Shown: positions 44,001-56,815 of the stretch, piece by piece
Layout: each line of letters starts with the position of its first letter
Position numbering within the stretch: position 1 is the first letter of the stretch
Assembly: GCF_000001735.4 (NCBI RefSeq)
Contig: NC_003076.8
Location: 2,418,001-2,482,000, forward strand
Direction of reading: 5' to 3'
DNA length: 64,000 nt
Origin: Arabidopsis thaliana
Lineage: Eukaryota; Streptophyta; Magnoliopsida; Brassicales; Brassicaceae
Program-made: the position numbers and the translations under genes
Notes under the pieces: generated by a model
Seen by the model: the letters and a program-made list of their open reading frames with translations, nothing else
Told to the model about the DNA's origin: nothing
The model's database searches: none

Positions 44001-47000
44001 AGAAGGAACTTAGAAGAAAGAGGAAAGCAAAGATAAAGTTAGTCCAATACGTTTGTGATTCTCCATGTCTCTGTAACTCATCCCATAAGCTCCCTTGCAA
44101 GGCCCTTGTTACTTTAACCCAGTGTAATGGCTTCAGGGAAGACTTTTTTTGAGCTGCAGACCCAAAACCTGGACGAGGAAGACCACGCCCTCTTCCTGCA
44201 CCTCTAGGATCAACTGCAGCTCCTCTGGCACCAAGCATTGGAGGTGGAGGAGGTCCACCACCCGGAGGTCTTGGTCCAGGAGGTGGGGGTGGACCAGGAG
44301 CACGGCCACCAGGAGGTGGTGGAGGCGGCGGTGCACCAGGCCCTCTACCGCCAGGAGGCGGAGGTGGTGGCGGGGCTCCTCCACGCATCGGGGGAGGCGG
44401 CGGCGGTGGAGCTCCTCCATGCATCGGGGGAGGCGGCGGTGGTGGGGCTCCTCCACGCATAGGGGGAGGTGGCGGCGGTGGGGCTCCTCCACGCATCGGG
44501 GGAGGCGGCGGCGGTGGAGCTCCTCCACGCATAGGGGGAGGCGGCGGCGGTTGGGCTCCTCCAAACATAGGGGGCGGCGGTGGCGGTGGAGCTCCTCCAT
44601 GCATAGGGGGAGGCGGCGGCGGCGGTGGAGCTCCTCCATGCATAGGGGGAGGCGGCGGCGGTGGTGGAGCTCCTCCATGCATAGGGGGAGGCGGTGGCGG
44701 CGGTGGAGCTCCTCCATGCATAGGGGGAGGCGGTGGCGGCGGTGGAATTGAGCTTACATGACTGAAAGGAGGAGGTGGGGGTGGGGGTGGAGATCCATAA
44801 CTTGGTGGAGGAGGTGGGGGTGGGGGTGGAGATCCATAGCCCGGTGGAGGAGGAGGTGGTGGGGGTGGAGATCCATAGCTCGGTGGAGGAGGAGGTGGTG
44901 GGGGTGGAGATCCATAGCTCGGTGGAGGAGGCGGTGGTGGGGGTGGAGATCCATAGCTCGGTGGAGGAGGGGAAAGTACTGAATGTGCATTACTAAAAGG
45001 AGGAGGTGGAGGTGGTGGAGGAGCTGTTTTAACAGGTGGAGATGGAGCACTGGAAATACCATGTAAAGGAAGGATCTTGACTGATGGTGAAGGTGCAATA
45101 CTAGTGTAAGGTAGAGGGGGAGGAGGGAGGATGTAATCATTTGCTTTTGTTGTATTTAATGGGCTAAAAGGAGGAGGTGGTGGTGGTGGTGGTGGGGAAG
45201 AAGATGTAGAGCACGCCTCATGAGTTTCAAAAGTCGAAGCATACAGAGACTTCCAAGGTGGTGGAGGTGGAGGTGGAGGCAACAAAGTTTCACTGTTTCG
45301 CCTCACAGATGCAAACGGAGGTGGTGGAGGAGGTGGAGGTGGAGGCAACAAAGTTTCACTGTTTCGCCTCACAGATGCAAACGGAGGTGGTGGAGGAGGA
45401 GGCGGCGGCGATGGTAGCTGAGATGTTTGCAAGTCACTGCTCTTTTGACCTACTGAATAGTATGCAGGCGGAGGTGGTGGTGGAGTTGGTGAAGACGTAG
45501 GGGCTTGAGATGTAGAACATATTGCAGGAATCGCCAAAGCTGAAGCATAGACAGACTTCCAAGGTGGAGATGGTGGGGGAGGCAATACAGTTCCACTGTT
45601 TGGTCTCTCAGATGAAAAAGGAAGAGGTGGTGGTGGTGGTGGAGGCAACACAGTTCCACTGTTTGGTCTCTCAGATGAAAAAGGAGGAGGAGGCGGTGGT
45701 GGTGGAGGCAACACAGTTCCACTGTTTGGTCTCTCAGATGAAAAAGGAGGAGGAGGCGGAGGTGGTGGTGGGAGCTGAGATGTTTGATAGTGGCTGTAAG
45801 TTGGCAATGGTGGTGGGGGCGGAGGAGGAGGAGGTGATGCAACTGCTTGTGAAGAGTGTAAAACTGTTTTGGCCTCACTGGTTAAAGAAGGCAGGGGTGG
45901 AGGAGCCTGATGTGGAGAGGCAGGAGGTAGAGAAGAAGGCGTTTCCTTCGGGCTAGAATCTGGTGATGAACAAATTGGAGCTCGACTCCTCATATCCGGT
46001 GAAGAAACAGATGCTCTCAAATATTTAGTCTTAGCATCCTTTGGAATCACGCCATCAGGTGATGTAGCTCTTTTACCATCCTTGAGAGAAGTGGTAATTG
46101 AGGCAGGAGCACTGTTAATTCTTGTCGGGGGATAAGCCACATGCATAGAATCTTTATATGAGCCCTTATTTGAAGGAATCCATCGAGAGACTGCGTTAGG
46201 CTTAGCCATTCTTACATTAGGACCCTGAGTTTCTTGCTGCTTAGACTTCGGTTTAAGGGAATCTCCAGCAGCAGCCGGTTTTGCATTTGCTCCGACCTGT
46301 TTCCTTAGTGTAGCTTGTGGTTTTTCAGATATGGGTTTGTTGAGACTAGTATTTGTTTTCTGACTCATAGATTCCAAATCGTTACTTTCTTCATCACCTT
46401 TGCTTTGAGTCTGTACTGTGCTAGAATCATTTTCCTTTGCTTCCACTGTTCTTCTCTTTCGCTGCTCATCACCATCATCTATTCCTATATCCTTCACTGA
46501 GTCGATATTAGAATCTGCCTTCCCATCCGATCTATACTGTACATCATCCACAGTGATATCTTTGACTGGATCCGTGCTAGTCTCTGCATGCATATCATGT
46601 TTATGGTTTGAATCATCTGATGCACAATCTAGAAACGCATTGGGTTCCACATCCCCCTTCCACACCTCTTTACCCTCAGAATCATCTGAAGCAGTATCAA
46701 CAACCACAAAACTATCCGAGTCTCTCTTATGGTCAGGTCCATCAATCACATCGCTAAAGATCTCCTCCACCTCAAAAAATTCTTCAGGTGAAGTCATATC
46801 AAAATCGTTCTCATCATCTGATAATGTAGACGTTGTAATAGGAGGCACCACGGCATCAGCGCCAGAGAAAAGTACCTGATACATATATGAGTATGCATTC
46901 AAACTTAAAAGCCTTATTCAGCATATGATCAGAGAAAATTTCACAACGGCCTACCTCTGCTTTAAATTCCTTTGGGAACTGGTCCTTGACATCCCAGAGT

Positions 47001-48580
47001 ATATCCATCTCATCGCGTTGGAGCATTAAAATATTAGCACGCACAAACGCTGTGTGGAACATGATCCTAAAAACCATCTCCTCACTCACCAAATCATCAT
47101 GCAAATGTATACATTCCAGCACAACATCCCCTTGAACGCGGCACTGTATATCTAATTTCACTAGGATACACTCTTCCTGCAGATGAGATCACAAATTTGC
47201 GCATATTTCTTCAATAGAGAAGCATTTAACTAATGTATAATAAATTACCAAAAGAACTCATAAAATTTTAATCTATCCCTTACTAATGTTTTTAATTCGC
47301 ACAAAACAGTGTGATGATTACAATGGTCTGAAAAGTACCTGTTGGTAGAGACGAGTGTGTTTCTTTGTCTTTAGTGTGGAGAAGAGAAGTATGGAACTCC
47401 TGTTGGTTCGGGCTTTAGGGTCCTGACCATAAACACGTAAAATGGGTCTGCAACCTTTTTTCCCTTCAAAATGTGGGAGATCTCTGAGAATCAAGCAATC
47501 CAAAAGAAGAGGAGTGTCGGAAGGAGGCCAATCAGAGCCTAAATTTCTTCTAGAAATGTACTGAAGATATCTAAGTTGAGATGGCTGTGGGTTTAGAGGA
47601 GACAATAGATGAAGAAGCTCCTTAGGAGCCTGTTTGTGTACCATCTCAAGCGTCTTCTGCTCGCCGTGATACTGCTTTCTGTACAATAAAAGGCCCGATA
47701 ACATAAAAGCAAGAACAGGCCAACCACCTCTTTCACAATGCATTAACAATACATTTTGTTGACCTTCCAACGATAACCAGCTTTCACTCGATCTCAGAAA
47801 GTGATGGATCATTTCAAGAGGTAAAAGCGGGCAACTCTCATACTGCCGTGGATAATCCATAACCGTCATATCGTATTGGGACAACACGTCTGATATTTGA
47901 CTCCGCTGTTCCCCCTCTCTAAAGTTAAACACCATGAAAGACGCCTCTGGGAAATGATCCTGTAGCTGCGCCACGATGCCACCCAAGTATACTTTGTACT
48001 CATCCTCCCCCATAACATCGCTAGAGAAACAGCAGTCAAAAACTGCAAAGAAGAAGAAAAAACAAGAGAAGTTGGATCAGCTCTGAAACCTTGAACTACT
48101 CCAGCAAAATATAGGTTGCTAGAAAATGGAAACACAAATCTGCAAGCTCTGAAATTTTAATCACTATCCCCAAGTGCAATCCAGAAGCTCAAATAAACCC
48201 CTTTTCCAAAGAACTATCATTGTCCAACATTAAAGGAAACAAAAGAATATCCCACAAAGCTATAAATTGTCTTCAAAGAGATTCTGATTCCTAAAACCTC
48301 TTTAATTCAAAGTTGAGCTCAAATGAGCATCCACTAATTCTCATCCCAATCAAACTGCCAAAAACCCTATACCATCCAGAAGCTCGTCGTAGCAGTTTTG
48401 ATCCCAATGCGCATATATCACCGATTGTAAGAATAAATCCGGCAACAATTTCATCTTTTTATAGATACTTTGATCATGAAAAGAGAGAAAAAGGAAGGAG
48501 TGATTACCATAAACACGCTCAGAGATCTCGAGAAGCCGATCCGGAGGCTTTTTGTAGAAGAAGCGACGGAACAGCGCCAT
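41076..48580 (-). CDS. FH20: Class II formin FH20 (PTEN-C2-FH1-FH2)
   Basis: Actin nucleator and elongator. 17 exons: 48508-48580, 47339-48042, 46955-47176, 44051-46875, 43783-43903, 43301-43372, 43104-43202, 42915-42956, 42714-42794, 42561-42611, 42388-42469, 42177-42271, 41993-42064, 41799-41915, 41527-41595, 41361-41427 and 41076-41233, totalling 4950 nt and 1649 aa, the length I remember for At5g07740. The PTEN-like domain (about 1-190) has HCERGGW at 126-132: Cys present, but the HCx5R arginine is missing, so no phosphatase activity is expected; class II formins use it for membrane lipid binding. A C2-like domain follows (about 200-325), then an acidic linker, a huge FH1 of proline runs separated by MHGGA, YGSP and ERPNSGTVL units, and FH2 from SSLKPLHWVKVTR to a KKPVDDS end. 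Its FH2 exons are the template for the short formins nearby. Confidence 0.96.
44388..45790 (-). repeat. FH1-coding minisatellite in FH20
   Basis: Nested in-frame tandem repeats. There are about ten 36-39-bp units encoding proline run plus M(H/R/F)GGA (44388-44745), about five units of about 40 bp encoding YGSP plus proline run (about 44780-44975), and 57-70-bp units encoding ERPNSGTVLPPP or RRNSETLLPPP (45270-45770). The plus strand is stop-poor here, creating spurious antisense ORFs. Prone to length change by slippage or unequal exchange. Confidence 0.9.
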
Positions 48581-50238
48581 GGGATGGCGCTGTCTCTCCT
48601 CCGATCAGATCCAAACCGTCGATTTAGTAAACCAACAAGCAGATCATTCTCGATTGCTCCAATTCCGTTGACCTAAACCCCAGATCCCCTTCTTCCCCCA
48701 AAAATTCAGGTCACAAACCCTAATTTCTCACCCCTAGCTAAAAAGTTGACAAATTTCGCTTAATTACAAGAGCGTGATAAAGACCCAATTCCCAGAATTC
48801 CTTCTTCACCTCTCTGCCTCCACCAATAATCCAATTTTGGAAACAAAAACGCAAGTCGTAATCACAAAGCCAAACCCCAAAGTTGAGAATTTTTCAAACT
48901 AGTTTCGTTCCAAATGAATCGATCTCTATGTACAATGCCGAATCTTCTCTCAATCGTGGGAACAAAGAATCTTCGAAGCTAATCAAAAAGTTGTTAAAAA
49001 TAAAATAAAAGAGGGAGATAGAGAGAGAAGGAAGTGACAGTGAGATGAAGAATTTCAGGTGAAAAAAGGAGAAGAAGGAGCAGAAATGAAAAAAACGAAG
49101 GAAGAAACCAGATTTCGACAAATCTTCCAGCAGTTTATTTTTTTATTTGTGTGTCAATAAAGTTATTAATTATTCACAAAAGGGTTTAATTCATATTTTT
49201 AGAGGTATTTAATAATAGCAAACAAAAAGCTTTTTTGATTTTTCCATGGTTGCGTAATTGAAATTGAACTCTTGGAAACGAAAGAGCATAGTAGTGGTGG
49301 ACTTTCGAGAAAAAAAGAGCGAGACTTGGTTCGGACACACGACCAGACCCTTCTCTTCTCTCTATCTTTAAGCCTCTAGGTGTTTTGTCTAATCCTACGT
49401 GGAAACGTAAAAAAAAAAACTATATTTATAATTACAACCACGTTTTCATTTACGATCAACTTGTGATTTTCCCTTCTGTCGAAACACGTTATTATTGATT
49501 TAAAATAAGTCACTACATACCAATTTTTAGTAATTGAATCGGTATTAGTAACCCGTCATATTCATGTCTGGTTGCTATATTTTCATCATGTAAAACTTTA
49601 ATAAAGGGGGGTGGGGAATGTCTTTACGAGACCCATATATTAATTTTTTTACTAGTTATTCTCATTTATATTTTCTTAATCAGCGGAGGAGACCCATATA
49701 TTAAAGGCTGGGCTTAATTTACTTAAAAGCCCATTGATAACTTACGGAGTCACGTGACTTCTCCTTATGGGTTCTAAAACAATGCTAACAATGTTTCAGT
49801 ACTATGTTGCATTAGCTCAAAGTTTCATTTTTTTTACTTCCTTCGAGGGTTTTAATGCAAATTTTATTGTTTTGTAATGGAAAGGATGGTCTAACCGAGA
49901 CATCATAAATAAGAGTGGGGCTTGGTTTCGGCCCATTGGTCTTTCTGACTTCGTCGTTTTTTTTTTTTTCGTCAACCTGACTTCGTCGTTTTGGGTAGAT
50001 GAATTCGTCAATTAATATGCCAGTAGTAATTATTATTCAAAAAAATGGACATCAAATACTCTGTCTCGTCCGTCGACTGTTCAAATTTTTCTCAAAGTCA
50101 ATTGTGCTGCCATTGATCATTCTGTTAATATTTTCTGAGTATTTTTGCTATGAACTAGTGTTATTTGATCTAGGTCGGTGAAGAAATATGTTTGTTATTA
50201 AATCTCTCTACTAAATCATCCGTTTGGTTCCTGATCCA
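48581..50238. other. Divergent region between FH20 and the double-FH2 formin
   Basis: 1.66 kb. The left part is the FH20 leader and promoter, with a telo-box at 48716-48723. From about 49432 a segment starts that recurs from about 55751: TTACAACCACGTTT, CGATCAACTTGTG, CGAAACACGTTATTATTG, GGAGTCACGTGA and TCCTTATGGGTTCT appear in the same order in both. The last 150 bp are the common formin upstream block leading into CCAATGTCCCC. Confidence 0.6.
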
Positions 50239-53200
50239 ATGTCCCCTGTCGAGATCTCTGGCGCTGATGCCGTGGTGTCGCCTCCTATGCGTGGAAGAGT
50301 TCCACTTCCACCACCGCCTCCTCCTCCTCCTCCTCCTATGCGAAGAAGAGCACCACTGCCGCCACCTCCTCCTCCTCCTATGCGTAGAAGAGCACCACTG
50401 CCGCCACCTCCTCCTCCTGCTATGCGTAGAAGAGTACTACCACGTCCACCTCCACCTCCACCTCCACTTCCGATGTTTGATGCAGAAGTTCTGTGTTGTT
50501 GTTATCCACCTACTCGTGTGCGTAGAGAAGCGCCACTGCCACCACCTCCTCTGATATTTGTAGGAGCCCCACCTCCAACTTGTGCACTTAAGGGTATAGT
50601 GTGTTGTTTTCCATGTCCATCTAAAAAGAAGTCCTCCCTGAAGCGATTTAACTGGGTTAAAATAACAAGGGCTTTGCCGGGGAGCTTATGGGATGAGTTA
50701 CAGATACAACAAGTATGCCACGGCGATATCGAGGATGAACAGATTCTCTGGTAATCCCTTCAAGAAACCGAATTCCAACGGATTGAAGAAGGAAGAATTA
50801 AAGTTCCTATATCATTGACCTTTGCTTTGCAATTACTCTATCATTTTTTTCTCTCCTTTTTTTTTTTGGCTAGTGCAATAGAACTTGATGTATCAGAAAT
50901 AGAGACCTTTTTCTCTCTTGGGGCAGCAAAACCTGAAAAAGATCCACTGGTAATGTTAAATATTCCTAACACAGATATTTTAACTTGCTCTTTTCTGGTG
51001 GAGACTTTTATCACGTAGCTATAAACAATTAAGTGACTGTTGTGATTCAATATTCCACTCTTTTTGAAGAGTTTTTTTTTTGTCTTATTGGCTTTCAAGA
51101 TTGACCTTAGGAGAGCCACTGACACGGAACTTACGCTAATGTTATTAAATATTCGGCTGCCTGCAGATATGATGGTAAGCTCCAAAAACCTACATTACCC
51201 GAGTAAATGTGGATTATTAATTATCATTAAGCTATGAAAGATTAACCAGATTGCATCGTCCAGGCTGCAATCATGGCAATGGATGAGTCTGTGCTAGATG
51301 ATGATGAAATAAGGGGTCTTATAAACCTTTTCCCAACCAAGGAGAATATGGAGCTTCTTATGGTTAACCTCTTGACTTTTGAGTAGCATTATCTACTTGT
51401 GATCTTTATTTTGTGATATATATCATTTAATTGACTGATTTGTTGTAGAGCTACACTGGTGGCAAGTGGACCTTGGAAAAGTGGGAGCAGGTCTGTTGAA
51501 GTCTTGATATTATCAATCAAATCTTGCACGGTTTTTTGGTTCCTACTATATAATATGGTTACTTCGTTTAAGTCATTTTCTTCTGTCATCAATTTTACTA
51601 TCACAGTACTTCCAAGAGCTAAGGAAGGTGCTACGAGTAGAATCAAAGCTGAGAGTATTTTACTTCAAGATTCAATTTAGCACTAAGGTCCGGCTGTATA
51701 ACTTATTCTATCTGATTCTTTGCAGGAAAACGAGATTATGTTTCACAGCAGCGTCTACGTAACTGTATATTCTTGGTTCTGTTGTTAATAATGATTGCTG
51801 TGCAGATAACACAATTCAAAAAAAGGTTAAATGTGGTCAATTCTGCGTGTGAGGAGGTAAGATGTTACATCAATCACCTCAAGTTTTTTGTGCAGTCCAT
51901 ATCTGTTTCTTAGAATATTTCTCCTCATTTCTAAATCATCATCAGGTCTGTTCTTCACAAAAGCTAAAAGAAATTATGAAAAAGATTACTTGCCTGGGGA
52001 ACACATCGAACCAAGGAACTGGCAGGGGTTAGTATTATATTTTTTCTTTTTTTGCACAAGACCTCAATGAAACATGTACAATAAGATTCCTTTGATTCAA
52101 GAACGGCGCCTTTTTGTTTCTGCTGCATCATATACATTGTTTCTTTCTCCAGGCGTTACAGTGGGATTCAACTTGGACAGTTTATGTGTTAAAAGCATGC
52201 ATAATTTTTGCAAGGTAAACTACAATTATAAAAAAAAACAGCCTCTAGATTCCGTTGAGGGTTGTTTTAGAGAATGGTCCTGAAACTCTCCTCTTTCTTT
52301 TTCCCAGGTCCTTGCTTCGGAGGCATCAGATCTTCTGGACGTCCATAAGGATCTTCAAAGTCTTGAATCAGCTTCAAAGGTTTGTATTTGTGCTCTTTTC
52401 GTCCTCTACTTCTTAGTTTCTATTGGCTCATCATTTGATTGTCCTGTGTCTATTTCAGAAACAATTGAAGTCTCTGGCTGAGGAAATGCAAGATATAATC
52501 AGAGATTTGGAAAAACTGAACCAGGAGCTTACTGCAGCCGAAACTGATGGTCCTGATTCTCAAGTATTTCGTAATGTATGTTGGTTTTGTTCTTATGGAT
52601 ATTTTGATCAACCATGGATTTGAGATTAGTTCCGGATCTTAAAACCTAGTTTTATGTATTTGATAACAGACATTGAAGGACTTCATTTCCATTGCTGAGA
52701 CTGAAGTGAAAACCGTATTGAGTCTTTACTCTGTCGTGGTAATTTCTCAACCTCTTACCTTTGACAATGTATTTGATCCTGAAATGATTTTTTGCTTTTC
52801 TTTCTCTTATGATTGTCAACAGGGAAAAAATGCTGTTGCACTTGTCAACTATTTTGGCGAGGATCCTAAATGGTGTCCATTTGAACAAGGTATGGCAGAG
52901 GAATATAAATTTCATCGTTCCTCTTGTGCAATTACATAGAAAATGGAACTGTTATGTAGTTAATAACAATACCTGGTGACGGATTGCTGCAGTTACTGCG
53001 ACCCTCCTTCACTTTATAAGGTTGTTTGAGAAAGCACACGAAGAGAATGTCAAGAAAGCTGACTTGGAGAAGAAGAAAGCCGCTAACGAAACGGAAATGA
53101 AGCATGTGGTTCATAATAGCTGGCTCAACAACTTAAATATTAGAGCATCCACATTGGTTAGTACTTCTTATGGTATCTTAACAAGATACCTCCATTGGAG

Positions 53201-55750
53201 ATACTCTTATGTAGTTACAAACAAGTGATTGACGTAATAATAATAATATATATATCACTCTGTTTGATGGACGGTTTTTCTACTGGTTTGTAGATCGACC
53301 AGAGGAGAGCCTTTAACACTATGATTATGCTTCAGAAAGTAGAGATGCCGCTGCCTGATATGATGGTAAGCTCCAAAACCTACTTTACTAGCGAACAAGT
53401 CATTACTGGTTAATGTTTTATAGTACAATGATAATTTATTCACATTATTCTGTGCATCATTTAGGCTGCAGTTCTAGGAATGGATGAGTCTGTACTAGAT
53501 GTTGATCAAATAGAGAATCTTATAAGGTTTTGCCCAACAAAGGAGGAGATGAAGCTTCTTAAGGTTACCTCTTGACTTTTGAGTAGCACTATCTACTTCT
53601 GTCTTTACTTTTGTCAATTCTTGGTTATCATTATTCACTTGTTAGTTGACACGAGTCATTATTCTTGGTCGTAATTGATTGGTTTGTTGTAGAACTATAC
53701 TGGTGACAAGGCAACCTTGGGAAAGTGTGAGCAGGTCTGTCTTTAAGTCTTTAGATTACCAATCTCACACTGTTTTTATTTTCCACTATAATATAGTTCT
53801 TAACAATTTGCTTAGTTTAGCTAAAGCTAAAGTTCCATTAAAAGAGTATTTACGTGTGATTAATGCGTTTTCTTCTCTCATCCATTTTGCTTCCGCAGTA
53901 CTTCCTAGAGCTAATGAAGGTTCCAGGAGTAGAATCGAAGCTGAGAGTGTTTTCCTTCAAGATTCATTTCGGTACTCAGGTCTGGTGGTATTTACCTATA
54001 ACGTTTTGGTTTTTGTCAGTGTCTAAGTAACTGTAGATTCTTGATCTCCTTTTTTATGATGATTACTTTGCAGATAAAAGAACTTAATAAAGGTTTAAAT
54101 ACCGTAAATTCTGCATGTGAGGAGGTAAGATATTTGCAATACTTAAAACTCAATAATTTACGCAGCCCATTTGCGTTTATCTTTCTTAGACATTTTCTCC
54201 TTATTGCTTGTTTATCAGATACGTACTTCACAAAAGCTAAAAGAGATTATGAAAATTATTCTCTGCCTGGGGAACATATTGAACCAAGGAACTGCCAGGG
54301 GTGAGTATTATAATTATTTTCTTACCCAAATATTTTTTTTCTGTAGCTTAAGACATAACACAATAAAATTTCTCTGTTCAATGTGGGCTAAGTTCAAGAA
54401 TGGCGCCTTTGTTTCATTACATCATAAATACTTGTTTTGTATGAACGCAAATCCTTTGTGGTTGATAAAGACCCTTTGCTCTGCTTTCTGCAGGCAGTGC
54501 AGTGGGATTCAAGTTGGACAGTTTATTGAATTTAAGCGAAAAATGTTCTGCTAACACCAACATGACTCTCATGCATTATCTTTGCAAGGTAAATTTCAAT
54601 CAAAAGAAGTAGAATCTATTTATACTGAAACCCCTAATCTTTCTTTTTCTCAGGTCCTTGCTTCCAAGGCATCAGATCTACTGGACTTCCATAAGGATCT
54701 TGAAAATCTCGAATCAGCTTCAAAGGTTTGCATTTGTACGTACTTTTTATCCGTTCTTAGCTGTAATTGGCTCATCATTTGATTGTCCTGTTGATTCAGA
54801 TACATTTGAAGTCGTTGGCTGAGGAAATGGTAGCTATAACCAAAGGACTCCAAAAACTGAACCAGGAGCTTACCGCATCCGAAAGTGACGGTCCTATTTC
54901 TGAAGTTTTCCGTAAAGTATGTTGTTGTTTTTCAATCTTATCCATCTTTTATCAATCATGAATTTGAGATTAGGTCTATCACTTTGCCACATTACTAAAT
55001 CTGCTTCCATCATTTTGTAAAATCAATAACAGCTAGAAATAATTCTTCAGCTAAGTTTGTTTTTTCCTACATAACTTCTTCCGGACGCTAAAATCTAGTT
55101 TTATGTTTTCGACAGTTATTGAAGGACTTCATATCCGTTGCTGAAACTCAAGTAGCAACTGTATCGAGTCTTTACTCCTCAGTGGTAATTTTTGTCAACC
55201 TCTACTAGATTCCAAGTACCTTACATTTAAAAATGTGTTTGATCCTGAAATTAATTACTTTTGTTTTTGAATCTTATGATGGTGGACCACAGGGAGGAAA
55301 CACTGATGCACTTGTACACTATTTTGGCGAGGATCCGAACGATTATCCATTTGAACAAGGTATACGATGAACTTCATCATCCTCATTTGTGCTAATATAC
55401 ATAAAAAGTGGCTGGCTCATTGTTTTTACGTAGCTAATAACAATACATGATTATCGATATTGCCTGCAGTTACCGCGACCCTCTTGAGTTTTGTAAGGTT
55501 GTTTACGACAGCAGCACACCAAGAGAATGTCAAACAAGCGGAGTTGGAGAAGAAGAAAGCTGCAAAGGAAGCAGAAATGGAGAAGACGAAGAAACGAGTC
55601 AGTCTCACTAATAAAAAAGCAAGCGGAGTTGGAGAAGAAGAAAGTTGCCTTATATAACTGACCATAGTGTGGTAACTCAGATATTTTGTGTTGATTTAAA
55701 CAAGCGATGGAAATATTTTCACTGTTTGGTGTTGTTAATATGTGTGTGGT
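49432..55750 (+). repeat. Tandem segmental-duplication unit 1 (about 6.3 kb)
   Basis: Starts at the TTACAACCACG block and carries the double-FH2 gene. An equivalent block at about 55751 starts unit 2, which carries FH16, in the same orientation. Diverged by many indels, so not a recent copy. Confidence 0.6.
50239..55657 (+). CDS. Short formin with two tandem FH2 domains
   Basis: ATG at 50239 (MSPVEISGADAVV; an in-frame TAA lies just upstream at 50212). FH1 has several 5-9 proline runs separated by MRRRAPL. FH2 module 1 exons: 50239-50750, 50874-50949, 51100-51174, 51264-51362, 51449-51490, 51607-51687, 51806-51856, 51946-52027, 52153-52214, 52308-52379, 52459-52575, 52670-52738, 52823-52889, 52993-53156. 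Unspliced, the last stops at 53228. A phase-0 GT at 53157 joins 53294 and continues with module 2: 53294-53365, 53465-53563, 53693-53734, 53899-53979, 54074-54124, 54219-54300, 54494-54588, 54654-54725, 54800-54916, 55116-55184, 55293-55359, 55470-55657. The fusion gives 867 aa. Module 2 lacks FH1 and the first FH2 exons. I recall At5g07760. Exon lengths match FH20 almost throughout. Confidence 0.85.
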
Positions 55751-56815
55751 TACAACCACGTTTTTTTTTTACGATCAACTTGTGCTTTTTCCCATCTGTC
55801 GAAACACGTTATTATTGATTTTTAGTAATCCCCAATTGCAATTATTGTATCACATTCATATTTACAGTAGTTTATAATTGAATCGGTATTAGTGAACCAT
55901 ATATTAAAATTTTAATCAGCGAAGACCCATATATTAAAGGTTGGGCTTAATTTACTTAAAGGCCGGCCCATTGATGACTTACGGAGTCACGTGAGACGTG
56001 ACATTCTCCTTATGGGTTCTTTGACTTTTGTTCATTTCAATCCTTGGCCAGTTTGGTCTTTCTCTTCGTCGACTCTTTTGCTGAATGTGATTTCGAAGTT
56101 TTGTGTGAATGAATCAAAATCTTCAGATAAGTCGGAATCAAACTTTTAATTTAATTTCAGACAGTATGACACATGTGACATGTCATGTCTCTCCCCTCAA
56201 CTCTTGCCATGTCTTCGTCTGTAAGTTTCCTGAGAATATTCTCCATTTTCCTGCAATCCAATCTTCTCTCTTCTCCAATGATAATGGCCCAGCAGATCTC
56301 GGATACGCTCTTCTTGCTTAATCGAAATTGAAATTAAAATAAAATATTTTAGTGCTAACAAATGTTTCATTACACTATGTTCTTCTAGGAATCTAGTTCA
56401 AAACTTCATTTTTTTCTCTTAAACTTGCTTCTAGGTCTGTAATGCTAATTTTATTGTTTTGTAATGGAAAGGATGGTCTAACCGACACATATATAAAGGA
56501 GTGGGGCTTGGTTTAGTTAGCGGCCCATTGGGCTTCCTGACTTTGTTGTTTTGGGTAGATAATAAATTCGATGCCGTTATTGATTAACTATTCAAAAAAT
56601 GGATCAGACAATACTCTCTGTCTTGTCTTATCTTGTCGTCCCTCCAATTTTGGACAAGTCTTTTCCACAAAGTCAACTGTGCTGCCATTGATCATTCTCT
56701 TTATATTTTTTCTGGGAATTTTTGCTCTGAACTAGTGTTATTTGCTCTAAATCGGTGAAGAAAGCAGTTTGCTATTAAATCTCTCTACTAAATCATCTGT
56801 TTGGTTCCTGATCCA
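55658..56815. other. Spacer before FH16, start of duplication unit 2
   Basis: 1.16 kb. From 55751 it repeats, with indels, the region 49432-50238 (TTACAACCACG, GGAGTCACGTGAG, CTCCTTATGGGTTC, the GCTGCCATTGATCATTCTC block and the CTGATCCAATGTCCCC start region). Around 56270-56330 it also matches the minus strand near 4050-4100. No ORF supported. Confidence 0.55.

Noticed and set aside
44149..44751. 200-codon plus-strand ORF of RRRWWSSS type, and shorter ones up to 45956, opposite FH20
   Set aside because: Antisense shadow of the proline-codon minisatellite; composition follows the repeat and there is no promoter or domain.
44388..45000. Regular repeats resembling a CRISPR array
   Set aside because: Units are contiguous and in coding frame with no unique spacers, in a plant nuclear gene.
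44133..45140. Minus-strand ORFs rich in HRRR/HHLL in a second frame of the FH20 FH1 region
   Set aside because: Out-of-frame reading of the same repeat; the FH20 frame explains the sequence.
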